DNA of 64,000 nucleotides from an uncultured Bacteroides sp. (GTDB lineage: Bacteria; Bacteroidota; Bacteroidia; Bacteroidales; Bacteroidaceae). Location of the stretch: NCBI GenBank assembly GCA_959606905.1, contig CAUHML010000001.1:92940-156939 (forward strand), in the 5' to 3' direction. The notes below the pieces were generated by a model. That model was not told where the DNA came from. It saw only the letters and a program-made list of their open reading frames with translations, and searched no databases. The position numbers were made by a program, and so were the translations under genes. Below are positions 52,443-62,162 of the stretch, in pieces (position 1 is the first letter of the stretch; each line of letters starts with the position of its first letter).

Positions 52443-55400
52443 ATGAAAAAATGTATTTTTTTGTATCGACAGCGGTATTTGAGCTATCTCGTATTACTCT
52501 TATTATTATGGCCAACTGTGATGTTAGCAGCACAAGGGAATATTCAGATAAAGGGAAAGTTCTCTCTCAAGGAGGCTATCCGGTATATAGAAGAAACGAG
52601 TGATTATACTTTCTTTTATAAAGATAGTGACTTGAAAGATAAATCAAAAAAAGAGATTAATTGTAGTGGTACAATTGAGGAAGTCTTGAAAAATCTATTT
52701 AATGGAAGTGGAGTTAATTATATAATTAAAGGAAAAGAAGTCATTTTTAAAGTAGCAAATGCTCAAAATGCCGAACAGCAACAGCCGAAAAAACGTGTAA
52801 TTACAGGTACTATAATTGACGGAGAGACAAAAGAGCCTATTATTGGAGCTAGTGTATGGTTGAAAAATAGCTCATCAGGTACTGTTACCAACTTGGACGG
52901 TCACTATTCTCTTACAATTGAAGGTATTGGTGGTGTACTAGAATTTTCATACATTGGTATGAAGAAGCAGGAAATAGCTATCAGCAATAAGAATGTTATT
53001 GATGTAATATTAAATCCGGATACAAAGAAGCTGGACGAAGTTGTAGTAGTAGGTTACGGACGTCAGAAGAAGGAAAGTGTTGTAGGTGCTATTTCTTCAT
53101 TGGATGTGGGTGAACTCAATATACCGGGTTCTAACATCTCCAATGTACTGGCGGGGCAACTGGCAGGTGTTGTCTCTATGCAGGCATCCGGTGAGCCGGG
53201 TAAAAATAGTGCTTCCGATTTTTATATCCGTGGTATAGCTTCTTTTAAAGGTAACTCTACTCCGCTAGTTCTGGTTGACGGTATCGAACGGGAACTGGAC
53301 TTGGTTGATGTAGATGATATTGCTACATTTTCTATCTTAAAAGATGCTTCTGCTTCGGCAGTATATGGTGTACGTGGTGCGAATGGCGTTATTTTGATTA
53401 CTACCAAGAAAGGCAGTGAAGGCAAACCTCGTATTAATGTACGTGCGGAAATGGGTTTTAAAACTCCGACACGTATGCCGCAAATGGCAAACTCTGTACA
53501 ATGGGCCGAGATGTATAATGAGGCTAAAGGCCTGACGGGTAATGGTGATGGAGGCTATTCATCGGAAGCTATTCAAAAATATAGTGATGGTTCTGATCCT
53601 GATTTATATCCAAATGTAAATTGGTTAGACCAGATGTATCGAAATTTGGCTTCGAGCGAACGTGTGACATTGAACCTTTCTGGAGGCGGTGATATTTGTA
53701 AGTATTATGTATCAGGTGGTTTTTATAATGAAGGCTCTATATTTAGAAACGCCGGGGATGTTTATGATTATAATTCTTCTATTCATTATACAAAATTCAA
53801 TTTTCGTGCCAATATGGATTTCTCCGTTACACCGACTACAACATTCAATGTGAATTTGGCTAATATTTATGAAAGTTCGTGGGGACCGGGAGCTACGACA
53901 TCTGATATTTGGGGATATGCATTTAACACCTCTCCAAATGCATTTCCTGTGGAATATTCTGATGGTACTCTTTCTGCACCAAGTGCAGCCAGTGGTAGTA
54001 ATCCATGGAATCTGCTGGTACATTCCGGTTATCGTGAGCAAAGTTGGAATTCAGCCCAATCATTGATTGGTGTTACTCAAAAATTGGATATGATAACTCT
54101 AGGGTTAACTGCCAATATTAAATTTTCTTGGGATGCATCTAATAATACGTTGCAAGTTCGTTCAAAGACCCCACCTCAGTTTCATGCAACAGGTCGAAAT
54201 GAAGACGGTTCATTAAATTATAAAACAATATATGAGGGTTCCAATAATCTGTCGTATGCTGCTCCAGTGACCGTATCTAAGATTACTACTTATATGGAAG
54301 GTTCTCTTAATTATACTCGTTTATTTGCTCAAAAACATCGGATAGGAGCTTTGTTTTTGTACAATCATAAAATTTATAAGTTATTGACAGCAGAGAATCA
54401 GAAAAAATCATTACCATATAAAAGTCAGGGACTGGCAGGACGTTTGACTTATGCTTATATGGATAGATATTTTGCCGAATTCAATATGGGATACACTGGT
54501 TCTGAGAACTTTGCTCGTGGCCATCGTTTTGGATTCTTTCCAGCTTATGCAATAGGTTGGATGGTGTCCAGTGAGAAATGGTTTGAACCGTTGACTAAAG
54601 TAGTTAATGATCTGAAATTGAAAGCGTCTTATGGTAAAGTGGGTAATGATGACATTGGAGCCTCCAGAAGATGGGCTTATGAACCTTCTGTCAATACAGT
54701 AACAGGATGGTCATACGGAAAAACTGCAAATCAGACAGGTACTGGTTATCGTGTAGGAGAAATTGAGAATACAAATGTTTCTTGGGAAGAGGCAACTAAG
54801 GTAAATGCAGGTATTGAACTTCGTTTGTTCGAAAAATTAAAGATTCAAGCTGATTATTTTTATGAAGAACGTAATGGTATCTTTCTGGCTCGTGCTGGGC
54901 TACCGGCTATTGTCGGCCTTACTACTACTCCATATGTAAATGTAGGTAAAGCGAAGGTATCTGGTCTAGATGGAACACTGGAATATCAGCAACAGGTAGG
55001 TAAGGTTTTACTGACAGGTCGCGGAAACTTTACTTTTTCGCGTAACCAGATGTTGGATAATGATGAACCAGATTGGGAATATAAATATCAAAATTCTATT
55101 GGCAAACCGTTTGGCCGTAATGGTGCAGCGCAACGTAAGGGATTTATTGCTTTGGGATTTTTTGAAAGTCAGGCAGAAATAGATAATAGTCCGAAACAGA
55201 TGTTTGGTGAATATAGGGTTGGTGACGTTAAGTACAAGGATGTAAATGGAGATGGTAAAATTGATACGTATGACCAGATTGCTATTGGCTATACTGATCT
55301 TCCTGAGATAACATACGGGTTCGGATTGACAGCAAAATGGAAGAATTTTGATGCAAGTGTATTTTTTCAAGGGGTAGCGCGTACTTCTATCTATTTAGCG

Positions 55401-55814
55401 GGTACACCTTTGCGTCCTTTCAGTAGTGATAATATGGATCGTTCTGCTATCTATGAAGATCTTTATAAGTATTCATGGAAAACGACCAATACTCCTGAAC
55501 AGAATGCTTCTGCTAAATATCCCCGTTTGAGTTACGGTGCAGAAGCAGGCAGTTCTAACAATAGCCAGTCGTCTACTATGTGGTTACGTGACCGTAGTTT
55601 TCTTCGTTTGAAAAACGCAGAAATAGGATATACATTGCCAAAAACCTGGTTGAACAAGACCTTTATTAAGTCTTTTCGTTTCTATATCGCTGGTACGAAC
55701 CTTCTTACATTCAGTAAGTTTAAATTATGGGACCCTGAATTGCTGGATACTACCAATGGAGCAAAATATCCGAATAACATGACCGTTACTATCGGCCTAA
55801 ATGCTAATTTCTAA
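52443..55814 (+). CDS. SusC-like TonB-dependent transducer with STN domain (locus D)
   Basis: The protein has 1123 residues: signal peptide, STN domain (IQIKGKFSLKEAIRYIEETS to YIIKGKEVIFKVAN, about 34-105), carboxypeptidase-regulatory-like domain (ITGTIIDGETKEPIIGASVW), TonB-box-like DEVVVVGYGRQKKESV, plug (FYIRGIASFKGNSTPLVLVD, FSILKDASASAVYGVRGANG) and a barrel ending TIGLNANF. The STN domain and the ECF/FecR pair show that transport and induction are coupled. In Bacteroides this control type is common at loci for host mucin O-glycans, which fits the M60 peptidase and sulfatase downstream. Confidence 0.95.
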   Translation: MKKCIFLYRQRYLSYLVLLLLLWPTVMLAAQGNIQIKGKFSLKEAIRYIEETSDYTFFYKDSDLKDKSKKEINCSGTIEEVLKNLFNGSGVNYIIKGKEVIFKVANAQNAEQQQPKKRVITGTIIDGETKEPIIGASVWLKNSSSGTVTNLDGHYSLTIEGIGGVLEFSYIGMKKQEIAISNKNVIDVILNPDTKKLDEVVVVGYGRQKKESVVGAISSLDVGELNIPGSNISNVLAGQLAGVVSMQASGEPGKNSASDFYIRGIASFKGNSTPLVLVDGIERELDLVDVDDIATFSILKDASASAVYGVRGANGVILITTKKGSEGKPRINVRAEMGFKTPTRMPQMANSVQWAEMYNEAKGLTGNGDGGYSSEAIQKYSDGSDPDLYPNVNWLDQMYRNLASSERVTLNLSGGGDICKYYVSGGFYNEGSIFRNAGDVYDYNSSIHYTKFNFRANMDFSVTPTTTFNVNLANIYESSWGPGATTSDIWGYAFNTSPNAFPVEYSDGTLSAPSAASGSNPWNLLVHSGYREQSWNSAQSLIGVTQKLDMITLGLTANIKFSWDASNNTLQVRSKTPPQFHATGRNEDGSLNYKTIYEGSNNLSYAAPVTVSKITTYMEGSLNYTRLFAQKHRIGALFLYNHKIYKLLTAENQKKSLPYKSQGLAGRLTYAYMDRYFAEFNMGYTGSENFARGHRFGFFPAYAIGWMVSSEKWFEPLTKVVNDLKLKASYGKVGNDDIGASRRWAYEPSVNTVTGWSYGKTANQTGTGYRVGEIENTNVSWEEATKVNAGIELRLFEKLKIQADYFYEERNGIFLARAGLPAIVGLTTTPYVNVGKAKVSGLDGTLEYQQQVGKVLLTGRGNFTFSRNQMLDNDEPDWEYKYQNSIGKPFGRNGAAQRKGFIALGFFESQAEIDNSPKQMFGEYRVGDVKYKDVNGDGKIDTYDQIAIGYTDLPEITYGFGLTAKWKNFDASVFFQGVARTSIYLAGTPLRPFSSDNMDRSAIYEDLYKYSWKTTNTPEQNASAKYPRLSYGAEAGSSNNSQSSTMWLRDRSFLRLKNAEIGYTLPKTWLNKTFIKSFRFYIAGTNLLTFSKFKLWDPELLDTTNGAKYPNNMTVTIGLNANF

Positions 55815-55833
55815 TCAATAATACAGAATCAAT

Positions 55834-57765
55834 ATGAAACTATCATTAGTAAAATATATATTGTTATTTTGCGGGGTTATTCCTTTGTTAACTTCGTGTG
55901 AAAGTTTTCTCGATAAACAGGAAACGGAAGATCTTACTTTTGAACAACTTTGGCAGAAGAGAGCATATACACGCGGGTATTTCTTGAATGCAATGAGTTT
56001 TTTGCCAAATGATTTGACTGGCTATGTTAGTACTCCTCAAAGCACTGCTACTGATGAATTGATCAATGCATCGAATGCAGCTGCTGAGTCAATGAATACG
56101 GGAGCTTGGAATGCATCCAGCGTACCAGGTGCTAATTTTAATTTGTATAACGGAATACGTGAATGTAATATTTTTATGCAGAATGTTTACAGTTGTTCAG
56201 ATCCTACCGTAACACAGGAAGAAAAGGATGAATGGTACTGGTATACACGTTGGGCACGAGCATATTATTACTTCTTGATGATGCGTAATTACGGACCTAT
56301 ATTTTTGTTGGGAGATGAGATATTGCCATATGATGCTACGACAGAATCTCTATATCGTCCGCGTAATACTTGGGAACAATGTGTTGATTATGTTGTAAAT
56401 GAAATGACTCAATGTGCTACCTACTTTAAAGAACACGGGAAAACAACTTGGACGGTAGATGCAGAATATGGGCTACCTACCGAGGGAGCTGCTTTAGCTG
56501 TGATTTCACGGTTAAAACTTTATTCAGCCCGTGATCTATATAATGGTAATAGTTTATACAATACCGTAAAGAATCCTACAACACCCGATTTTCCGGAATT
56601 ATCAGATCAATATCTGTTTCCTCAAACTTATAGTAATGAAAAATGGAAAGAAGCAGTGCAGGCTGCCAAAGCTGTCATAGATTTGGGAGTATACGAGTTA
56701 CATAGAGACGCTTCAGATGACCCGTATGCTAATTATCTTGGCATTACGCAGGTAGATTGGAACAAAGAACTTATCTGGACTACCGGATATGCAAGTCGGG
56801 CTATTATAGCCAGAAGAACGACTCCGACGGGTGTAAAGACCAAAAAAGGAGGTAATGGAGCAGCTTATGGAGCACTAGGACCCTCGCAACAACAGGTGGA
56901 TGCTTATGCGATGGATAATGGTAAGTATCCGATTACTGGATACGAGATAGATGGAACTCCTAAGGTTGACGAAAACTCTGGATATAGTGAAAATGGTATA
57001 ACTGAATTTGCAAATCCTTTTCTTGAATATTTAAGTAAAGGTGACACATATCAGGCTAAATATTATAAAAGAGCAACTCGGAATATGTTTATTAATCGTG
57101 AACCACGTTTTTATATAGCTGTGTATTGGAGTGATAGTTACTGGAGATGCGGTCCGGGTAAAGATGACTATGTATTGTGTAACTTGGCAAAAGATGGTAA
57201 TTCAAATACTTCTCATGACCATTCGAGAAGTGGATATCTAGTTAATCGTTTTTGTGATCATACTGCTAGTTTTGTGAATAATCAACCGGGTAATATGGTA
57301 TTTCCGACATTCCGTCTTGGAGAAATTTACTTAAACTTTATTGAAGCAGCTTTGGAATGGGAGAAAAGATCGAGAGACAGTCAGTATCGTACAACAGCTA
57401 TGGAGTATTGGGCTGATCTGCGTGCTCGTTCAGGTATGGATCCAATAACGGAAGTCTATCCGGAAGCTACAATAGACCAATTGATAGAACTTTGTCGCAG
57501 AGAACGCAGGATAGAACTTGCATTTGAAAATCATCGTTTTTTTGATACTCGTACATGGATGATTGCTACAACTACGGATAATGGACCTATCTATGGTATG
57601 AATGTAGAGGCACAGGCTGTTAACATGGAAGATACTCCGGATACTTTTTGGCGTAGGACAGTAGTTCAAAACCGTGTGTTTAGAGCTAATCACTTTTTAT
57701 ATCCGTTCAGTCAGAGAGAACTAGACCGTAACAAACTATTGACCCAAAATTATAATTGGAGATAG
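55834..57765 (+). CDS. SusD-like lipoprotein (locus D)
   Basis: This 643-residue SusD-family protein has lipobox LLTSC (Cys22). Features are WYWYTRWARAYYYFLMMRNY near residue 140, TFRLGEIYLNFIEAALEWEK near 495, LCRRERRIELAFENHRFFDT near 555, and HFLYPFSQRELDRNKLLTQN at the end. It is the largest SusD of the window, with extra loops in the middle (residues about 300-420). It starts 19 bp after SusC and forms the substrate lid. Confidence 0.94.
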   Translation: MKLSLVKYILLFCGVIPLLTSCESFLDKQETEDLTFEQLWQKRAYTRGYFLNAMSFLPNDLTGYVSTPQSTATDELINASNAAAESMNTGAWNASSVPGANFNLYNGIRECNIFMQNVYSCSDPTVTQEEKDEWYWYTRWARAYYYFLMMRNYGPIFLLGDEILPYDATTESLYRPRNTWEQCVDYVVNEMTQCATYFKEHGKTTWTVDAEYGLPTEGAALAVISRLKLYSARDLYNGNSLYNTVKNPTTPDFPELSDQYLFPQTYSNEKWKEAVQAAKAVIDLGVYELHRDASDDPYANYLGITQVDWNKELIWTTGYASRAIIARRTTPTGVKTKKGGNGAAYGALGPSQQQVDAYAMDNGKYPITGYEIDGTPKVDENSGYSENGITEFANPFLEYLSKGDTYQAKYYKRATRNMFINREPRFYIAVYWSDSYWRCGPGKDDYVLCNLAKDGNSNTSHDHSRSGYLVNRFCDHTASFVNNQPGNMVFPTFRLGEIYLNFIEAALEWEKRSRDSQYRTTAMEYWADLRARSGMDPITEVYPEATIDQLIELCRRERRIELAFENHRFFDTRTWMIATTTDNGPIYGMNVEAQAVNMEDTPDTFWRRTVVQNRVFRANHFLYPFSQRELDRNKLLTQNYNWR

Positions 57766-57805
57766 AATTATAGCATTAAAACAATCTAATCAGATTTTAA
57801 TTTAT

Positions 57806-59149
57806 ATGAAGACAAAAATATATATCCTTTCGTTGTTAGGCGGTTTGTTGCTGACTATGGTGGCTTGCTTGAACGATGGAAAAGACGATTATCTGGATGA
57901 TTATGAATCATTCCTTTGCATTTTGAATAGTAATGAGCAGGATATTACCTTTTATAATACTGGAGAGTCTGCTGCTTACAATATAACGATTGACAAAGGT
58001 GGAAACGACCTGAATATGTTAGCTTCAGCTACATTGAAAGTATTGAATGAGTTCGATATTGAATATTACAATAATGAGAATAAGACTAATTTCAAGCCAT
58101 TGCCTGCTGATTGTTATGAATTGCCTTCCGACATGACCGTCTCTTTTGGAGAAAAAGAACTGTATAAGATTAAAACGGTAACCTTTCATCCTGAGAAAAT
58201 TTCTGTATTGAGTACGGGTAATTTCACTTATGTGTTGATGTTGGAGCTTACGGACGGTACTTCTACCATTAATGAAAAAAATAAGTATATCATCGTGAAG
58301 CCTACTGTTTATCAGCCTGCTTTCTCTCTTTCAGAGTCAGGATTTAAACTTCCGTTTACTATTACTGAAGGTGTGACTGAGTATATATATGAGCTTCCTG
58401 TGACTTTGAATACTGCTCTCACAGAAGATATAACCTGCGATGTAACAGTTAAAAAGGAACTATTGGATGAATATAATGCTACATCTCCCATTGAGTATTC
58501 ATTAATATCAGACAAGGGCAACAACTATACTATCGGTAAACTGACCTTTAGCAAAGGTAATGTTACAGCGAATCTGACCGTGAAGATTGATATAACTAAT
58601 CTAGAAGGGAACTTTGCACTTCCGTTAGAAATAACTTCTACAAAATATGCCTTTTCCGGTGAAAATACAGTTATTATCGGATTACAGAATTCAGCACCGA
58701 AGATTACGCTCACACCGGATATGATGACCTTGATAGGCACAAATTTTGCTGACGGTAATGGATTTGCCGACTGGTTGGATGGCAAATTGGCTACTCAGGC
58801 ACAAGTTACTTACGGAGGAGGTGCGCCCGCCTTCCCGCATCAAGTGGATATTCATCTGAATAGTGCTATTTCCAAGTTGAGAGTAAGATATGCAACTAGA
58901 AATACTAATCAGCATCCTACTAAGTTCATCATTTATGCTAGTAATGATGGCGCAAACTGGAAAGAAATAAAAGTATTTACCGCAGAAGCAGACGGTCTTC
59001 CAGTATCGGCTACCACTTATTATGATACTTGTCCGACGATGTTGCTAGGCGATTCATATACTTATGTTCGTTTTGAGGTTCATAGTTCTACTAATCCGAG
59101 TAAATTTAATACATGGGCACTCTCGGAGTTTGAATTATATGGTAAATAA
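57806..59149 (+). CDS. DUF1735 domain lipoprotein with discoidin-like C terminus (locus D)
   Basis: The protein has 447 residues with lipobox MVAC (Cys21). Two DUF1735-type units carry the recurrent phrase seen as LNEFDIEYYNNENKTNFKPL and LLDEYNATSPIEYSLIS. From about residue 295 an F5/8 type C-like domain follows (IHLNSAISKLRVRYATRNTN, FIIYASNDGANWKEIKVFTA, YVRFEVHS) and ends in ALSEFELYGK. Sugar binding at the surface is likely, making it the probable surface glycan-binding protein of the locus. It has the same order as the locus C protein at 45514. Confidence 0.85.
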   Translation: MKTKIYILSLLGGLLLTMVACLNDGKDDYLDDYESFLCILNSNEQDITFYNTGESAAYNITIDKGGNDLNMLASATLKVLNEFDIEYYNNENKTNFKPLPADCYELPSDMTVSFGEKELYKIKTVTFHPEKISVLSTGNFTYVLMLELTDGTSTINEKNKYIIVKPTVYQPAFSLSESGFKLPFTITEGVTEYIYELPVTLNTALTEDITCDVTVKKELLDEYNATSPIEYSLISDKGNNYTIGKLTFSKGNVTANLTVKIDITNLEGNFALPLEITSTKYAFSGENTVIIGLQNSAPKITLTPDMMTLIGTNFADGNGFADWLDGKLATQAQVTYGGGAPAFPHQVDIHLNSAISKLRVRYATRNTNQHPTKFIIYASNDGANWKEIKVFTAEADGLPVSATTYYDTCPTMLLGDSYTYVRFEVHSSTNPSKFNTWALSEFELYGK

Positions 59150-59255
59150 CTGCTCTCTCTTAAATCTAACAAATAATTAATCTTAAGGGCTGGCAAGGGG
59201 ATAATGCAGTGATGCATAAATTCTTTTTAGTCAGTCCTTTTTAAACGAAAAGAAT

Positions 59256-62066
59256 ATGAAGAATTATTTTTTATATGTATTCATATCCCTGTTTCTTTTT
59301 TCCTTGTCGTCCTGTAAAGATGATAAGGATGTGGTGGCTGTATTGGAACTAGGTTTGGAAAATGCAGATTTTTATAAAGAAGCAGGCTCTGTTGTTATTG
59401 ATGTAAAATCACTTCCTGCAGATTGGACCGCTTCTGTGGATGTGGAAGGAGAACAGTGGTGTAAGACTGAACCTGTCAATTCGGGTGCAGGTGTGAAGAT
59501 TAGTGTGATAAGTAACCCGAACAAAACTGTCCGTAATGCTTCGGTGGTTATCAATAATGGAAAATTGAATAAGAAGATTCTTGTACGTCAGTTAGGTACT
59601 GATACTGATATTTTAGTATCTCCTTTCGCTTTTACTTTGCCTCCGGTAGGTGGAACAGTCGCTTTTACTGTCACTACCAATCTGACGGAAGCGGAACTGG
59701 ATGTCACCTATCCTTCTTGGATAAAGAAAGAGGTAGACACACGTGCTGCAACGATTGAAATACCTTATAAGTTTACCGTAGATACTCATGAGGGAAGTAG
59801 TGTACGTACGGAGAAGATAGTGATAAAGGATAAGAACTCTAATATTTCAGCAGAAGTTACAGTTATTCAGAATGGATTGGATGGATATACATTTGGTGAT
59901 ACTGAAGGAATTGCGGATGATGTTCAGTTGGAAGTAGTCAGAGGGGAAGCATCTACGGCACATGGTGGTGAAGGGATTGAAAAATCTTTTGATAGTGATA
60001 TGAGTACTATTTATCATTCTAATTATCCTTTTGCAGAAGGGGTTACAAGCCATTATCCGGTCATGTTGACTTACTATTTCAAGGAAAATACGGAAGCACT
60101 TGATTACTTTATCTATTATCCGCGTATAAGCGGTTCGAACGGGAATTTTGGTGAAGTGGAAATTCAGGTATCGACTGAAGAACACCCGGCTTTTGAAAGT
60201 GTAACGAATGAAACCAATTTCGATTTCGGTTCCAAAGGTGCGGTAGTATCTTTTTCTTTTGATAACACAATACAGAAACCGAAGGCAGTTCGCCTGATTA
60301 TTAAGTCCGGTGTGAATGGGCATGCTTCCTGTGCGGAAATGAAGTTCTTTGCTAGGAATCCGGAAGGTTTTGACCCATTGACCCTTTTTATGGATGTTAC
60401 TTGTTCCAAGTTACGGTCTGATATAACAGAGGAAATGATAAAGGCCTGTACTTATCCATTTTTTAAGAACATAGCTTATTATATGCTGAAAGATAAATAT
60501 CCGGCTGACTTCCGTATTGCGGATTTCAAACCTTATCAACATCCAGATATACAGGCTACTATCAATAAGACAGGCACTTATAGTCTATTGGATAATCCTA
60601 CGGGTATCTTTGTGAAAGCGGGAGAAACATTGATTGTCATGGTAGGTGAAACGCACGGGCAACATTTGAGTCTAAGAGTACAGGACATGGATACCCCTAA
60701 TGCTGATGGTTTCAATAACAGCATTTCTTATAGCTTACGCACAGGTATAAATAAAATTGTTTCGGAGAAGAAAGGGTTAATCTATGTGATGTATCATGTC
60801 AATGGTAATCCGGTAGACTATGACGAGGTAAAGATACACTTTGCGTCAGGAAGTGTTAACGGATACTTTGATGTAGCAAAACATACCCGTGAACAGTGGG
60901 GTACTTTACTAAACGGAGCTGTCGATGGCTATTTTGATGTTGTAGGGAATTATGCTCATCTCACTTTTCCTGTCAGCAAACTAAAAAGTACATCTAATGG
61001 GAGAGATTTAATTAACCTTTTTGATGATATTGTATATAAGGAACAGATATTCATGGGTTTGAGAAAATACAACAATAATGGTGGCATCGGTACGGATACC
61101 GACAATCGTATGTTCAGAAACCGTATGTATTTCAATGTCATGTACGGACAGGGAGATTATATGTATTCCACTTCTTATCATACGGCATATCATTTTTCAA
61201 CGATGGATAATCTGTGCAGTGTAGATCAAATGAAGACTAACAACTGGGGGCCTGCCCATGAGGTAGGGCATAGTAATCAAACCCGTCCGGGACTGAAATG
61301 GTTTGGAATGACCGAAGTAACAAACAATATTTGTTCGATGTACATTCAGAAATTATATGGAATTAATTCCCGTTTGCTAACTACAACGCCAAGTAATGCT
61401 TACAGTAATTACTACGAGCATGCAATGACTTTAGCATTCGGGAATAATGATATTTTTCATGCAAAATTAGGAGATGTATTCGATAAATTAGTACCTTTTT
61501 GGCAGTTAGAGTTATATATGGAATATGTATTAGGAAAAACGGATTTTTATAAGGATGTATATGAATATATACGTGTCAATAAGGACTTGCCTACCGATGG
61601 TGAACGTCAAATAGAGTTCGCCTATAATTGTAGTAAGGCGGCAGGATTGGATTTGACGGATTTCTTTGTAAAATGGGGTTTTCTGAAATCTGGTTCATAT
61701 GAATTCAACGACTCTTATGGCGATGGAAAAGTGGTAGTGACGGAAGCTCAGGTAAGTGCTCTTAAAAATAGAATTCGAAATTTAGGATATTCTGTTCCGA
61801 AACATAAGCTGGAATATATCTGTGATAGTAACTTAGAGGCTTATATAAATAATGCAGCCGTAGTTGCCGGAACAGCTACCCGTTCCGGTTCCAAACTATC
61901 AATGTATGGTTGGCGGAATGTGGCTGTTTATGAAGTTAGCGATCATGCAGGAAAAGTAATATTTGTATCACCGCAATCTTCGTTTACTGTAAACACTACG
62001 TTACCCGAAGATTATAAAGTAAATGCTATTGCAGCGAATGGTGCTAAAACACAAGTAACGTTTTAA
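59256..62066 (+). CDS. M60-like (enhancin/mucinase) zinc metallopeptidase lipoprotein with BACON domains
   Basis: The protein has 936 residues with lipobox LSSC (Cys20) followed by KDDKD. Order: two BACON-type beta-sandwiches (about 30-205; NADFYKEAGSVVIDVKSLPA, SPFAFTLPPVGGTVAFTVTT), an F5/8 type C-like sugar-binding domain (about 215-370; FDSDMSTIYHSNYPFAEG), then an M60-like N-terminal part and the catalytic domain. The zinc site is HEVGH (His668, Glu669, His672) with Glu687 in WFGMTEVTNN as third ligand. Family knowledge: M60-like proteases of gut bacteria cut O-glycosylated proteins such as mucin. All catalytic residues are present. This is the strongest evidence that locus D acts on host glycoproteins. 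Confidence 0.93.
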   Translation: MKNYFLYVFISLFLFSLSSCKDDKDVVAVLELGLENADFYKEAGSVVIDVKSLPADWTASVDVEGEQWCKTEPVNSGAGVKISVISNPNKTVRNASVVINNGKLNKKILVRQLGTDTDILVSPFAFTLPPVGGTVAFTVTTNLTEAELDVTYPSWIKKEVDTRAATIEIPYKFTVDTHEGSSVRTEKIVIKDKNSNISAEVTVIQNGLDGYTFGDTEGIADDVQLEVVRGEASTAHGGEGIEKSFDSDMSTIYHSNYPFAEGVTSHYPVMLTYYFKENTEALDYFIYYPRISGSNGNFGEVEIQVSTEEHPAFESVTNETNFDFGSKGAVVSFSFDNTIQKPKAVRLIIKSGVNGHASCAEMKFFARNPEGFDPLTLFMDVTCSKLRSDITEEMIKACTYPFFKNIAYYMLKDKYPADFRIADFKPYQHPDIQATINKTGTYSLLDNPTGIFVKAGETLIVMVGETHGQHLSLRVQDMDTPNADGFNNSISYSLRTGINKIVSEKKGLIYVMYHVNGNPVDYDEVKIHFASGSVNGYFDVAKHTREQWGTLLNGAVDGYFDVVGNYAHLTFPVSKLKSTSNGRDLINLFDDIVYKEQIFMGLRKYNNNGGIGTDTDNRMFRNRMYFNVMYGQGDYMYSTSYHTAYHFSTMDNLCSVDQMKTNNWGPAHEVGHSNQTRPGLKWFGMTEVTNNICSMYIQKLYGINSRLLTTTPSNAYSNYYEHAMTLAFGNNDIFHAKLGDVFDKLVPFWQLELYMEYVLGKTDFYKDVYEYIRVNKDLPTDGERQIEFAYNCSKAAGLDLTDFFVKWGFLKSGSYEFNDSYGDGKVVVTEAQVSALKNRIRNLGYSVPKHKLEYICDSNLEAYINNAAVVAGTATRSGSKLSMYGWRNVAVYEVSDHAGKVIFVSPQSSFTVNTTLPEDYKVNAIAANGAKTQVTF

Positions 62067-62102
62067 ATTCATAAATTATGAATAGAAACAGGGATTTTGT
62101 GT

Positions 62103-62131
62103 GGGGAACATCAAAATTTGATGTGTATTTA
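62103..62131 (+). promoter_or_regulatory. Candidate ECF promoter upstream of the sulfatase
   Basis: GGGGAAC (62103-62109) is followed by TTTGATGTGTATTTA (62117-62131), which is identical over 15 bases to the sequence upstream of FecR. The sulfatase ATG is 31 bp downstream, against 31 bp at FecR, so the position relative to the start codon is conserved too. Confidence 0.48.
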
Positions 62132-62162
62132 TAGCAAGTGATAAATCTTAATTAAATAAGGC

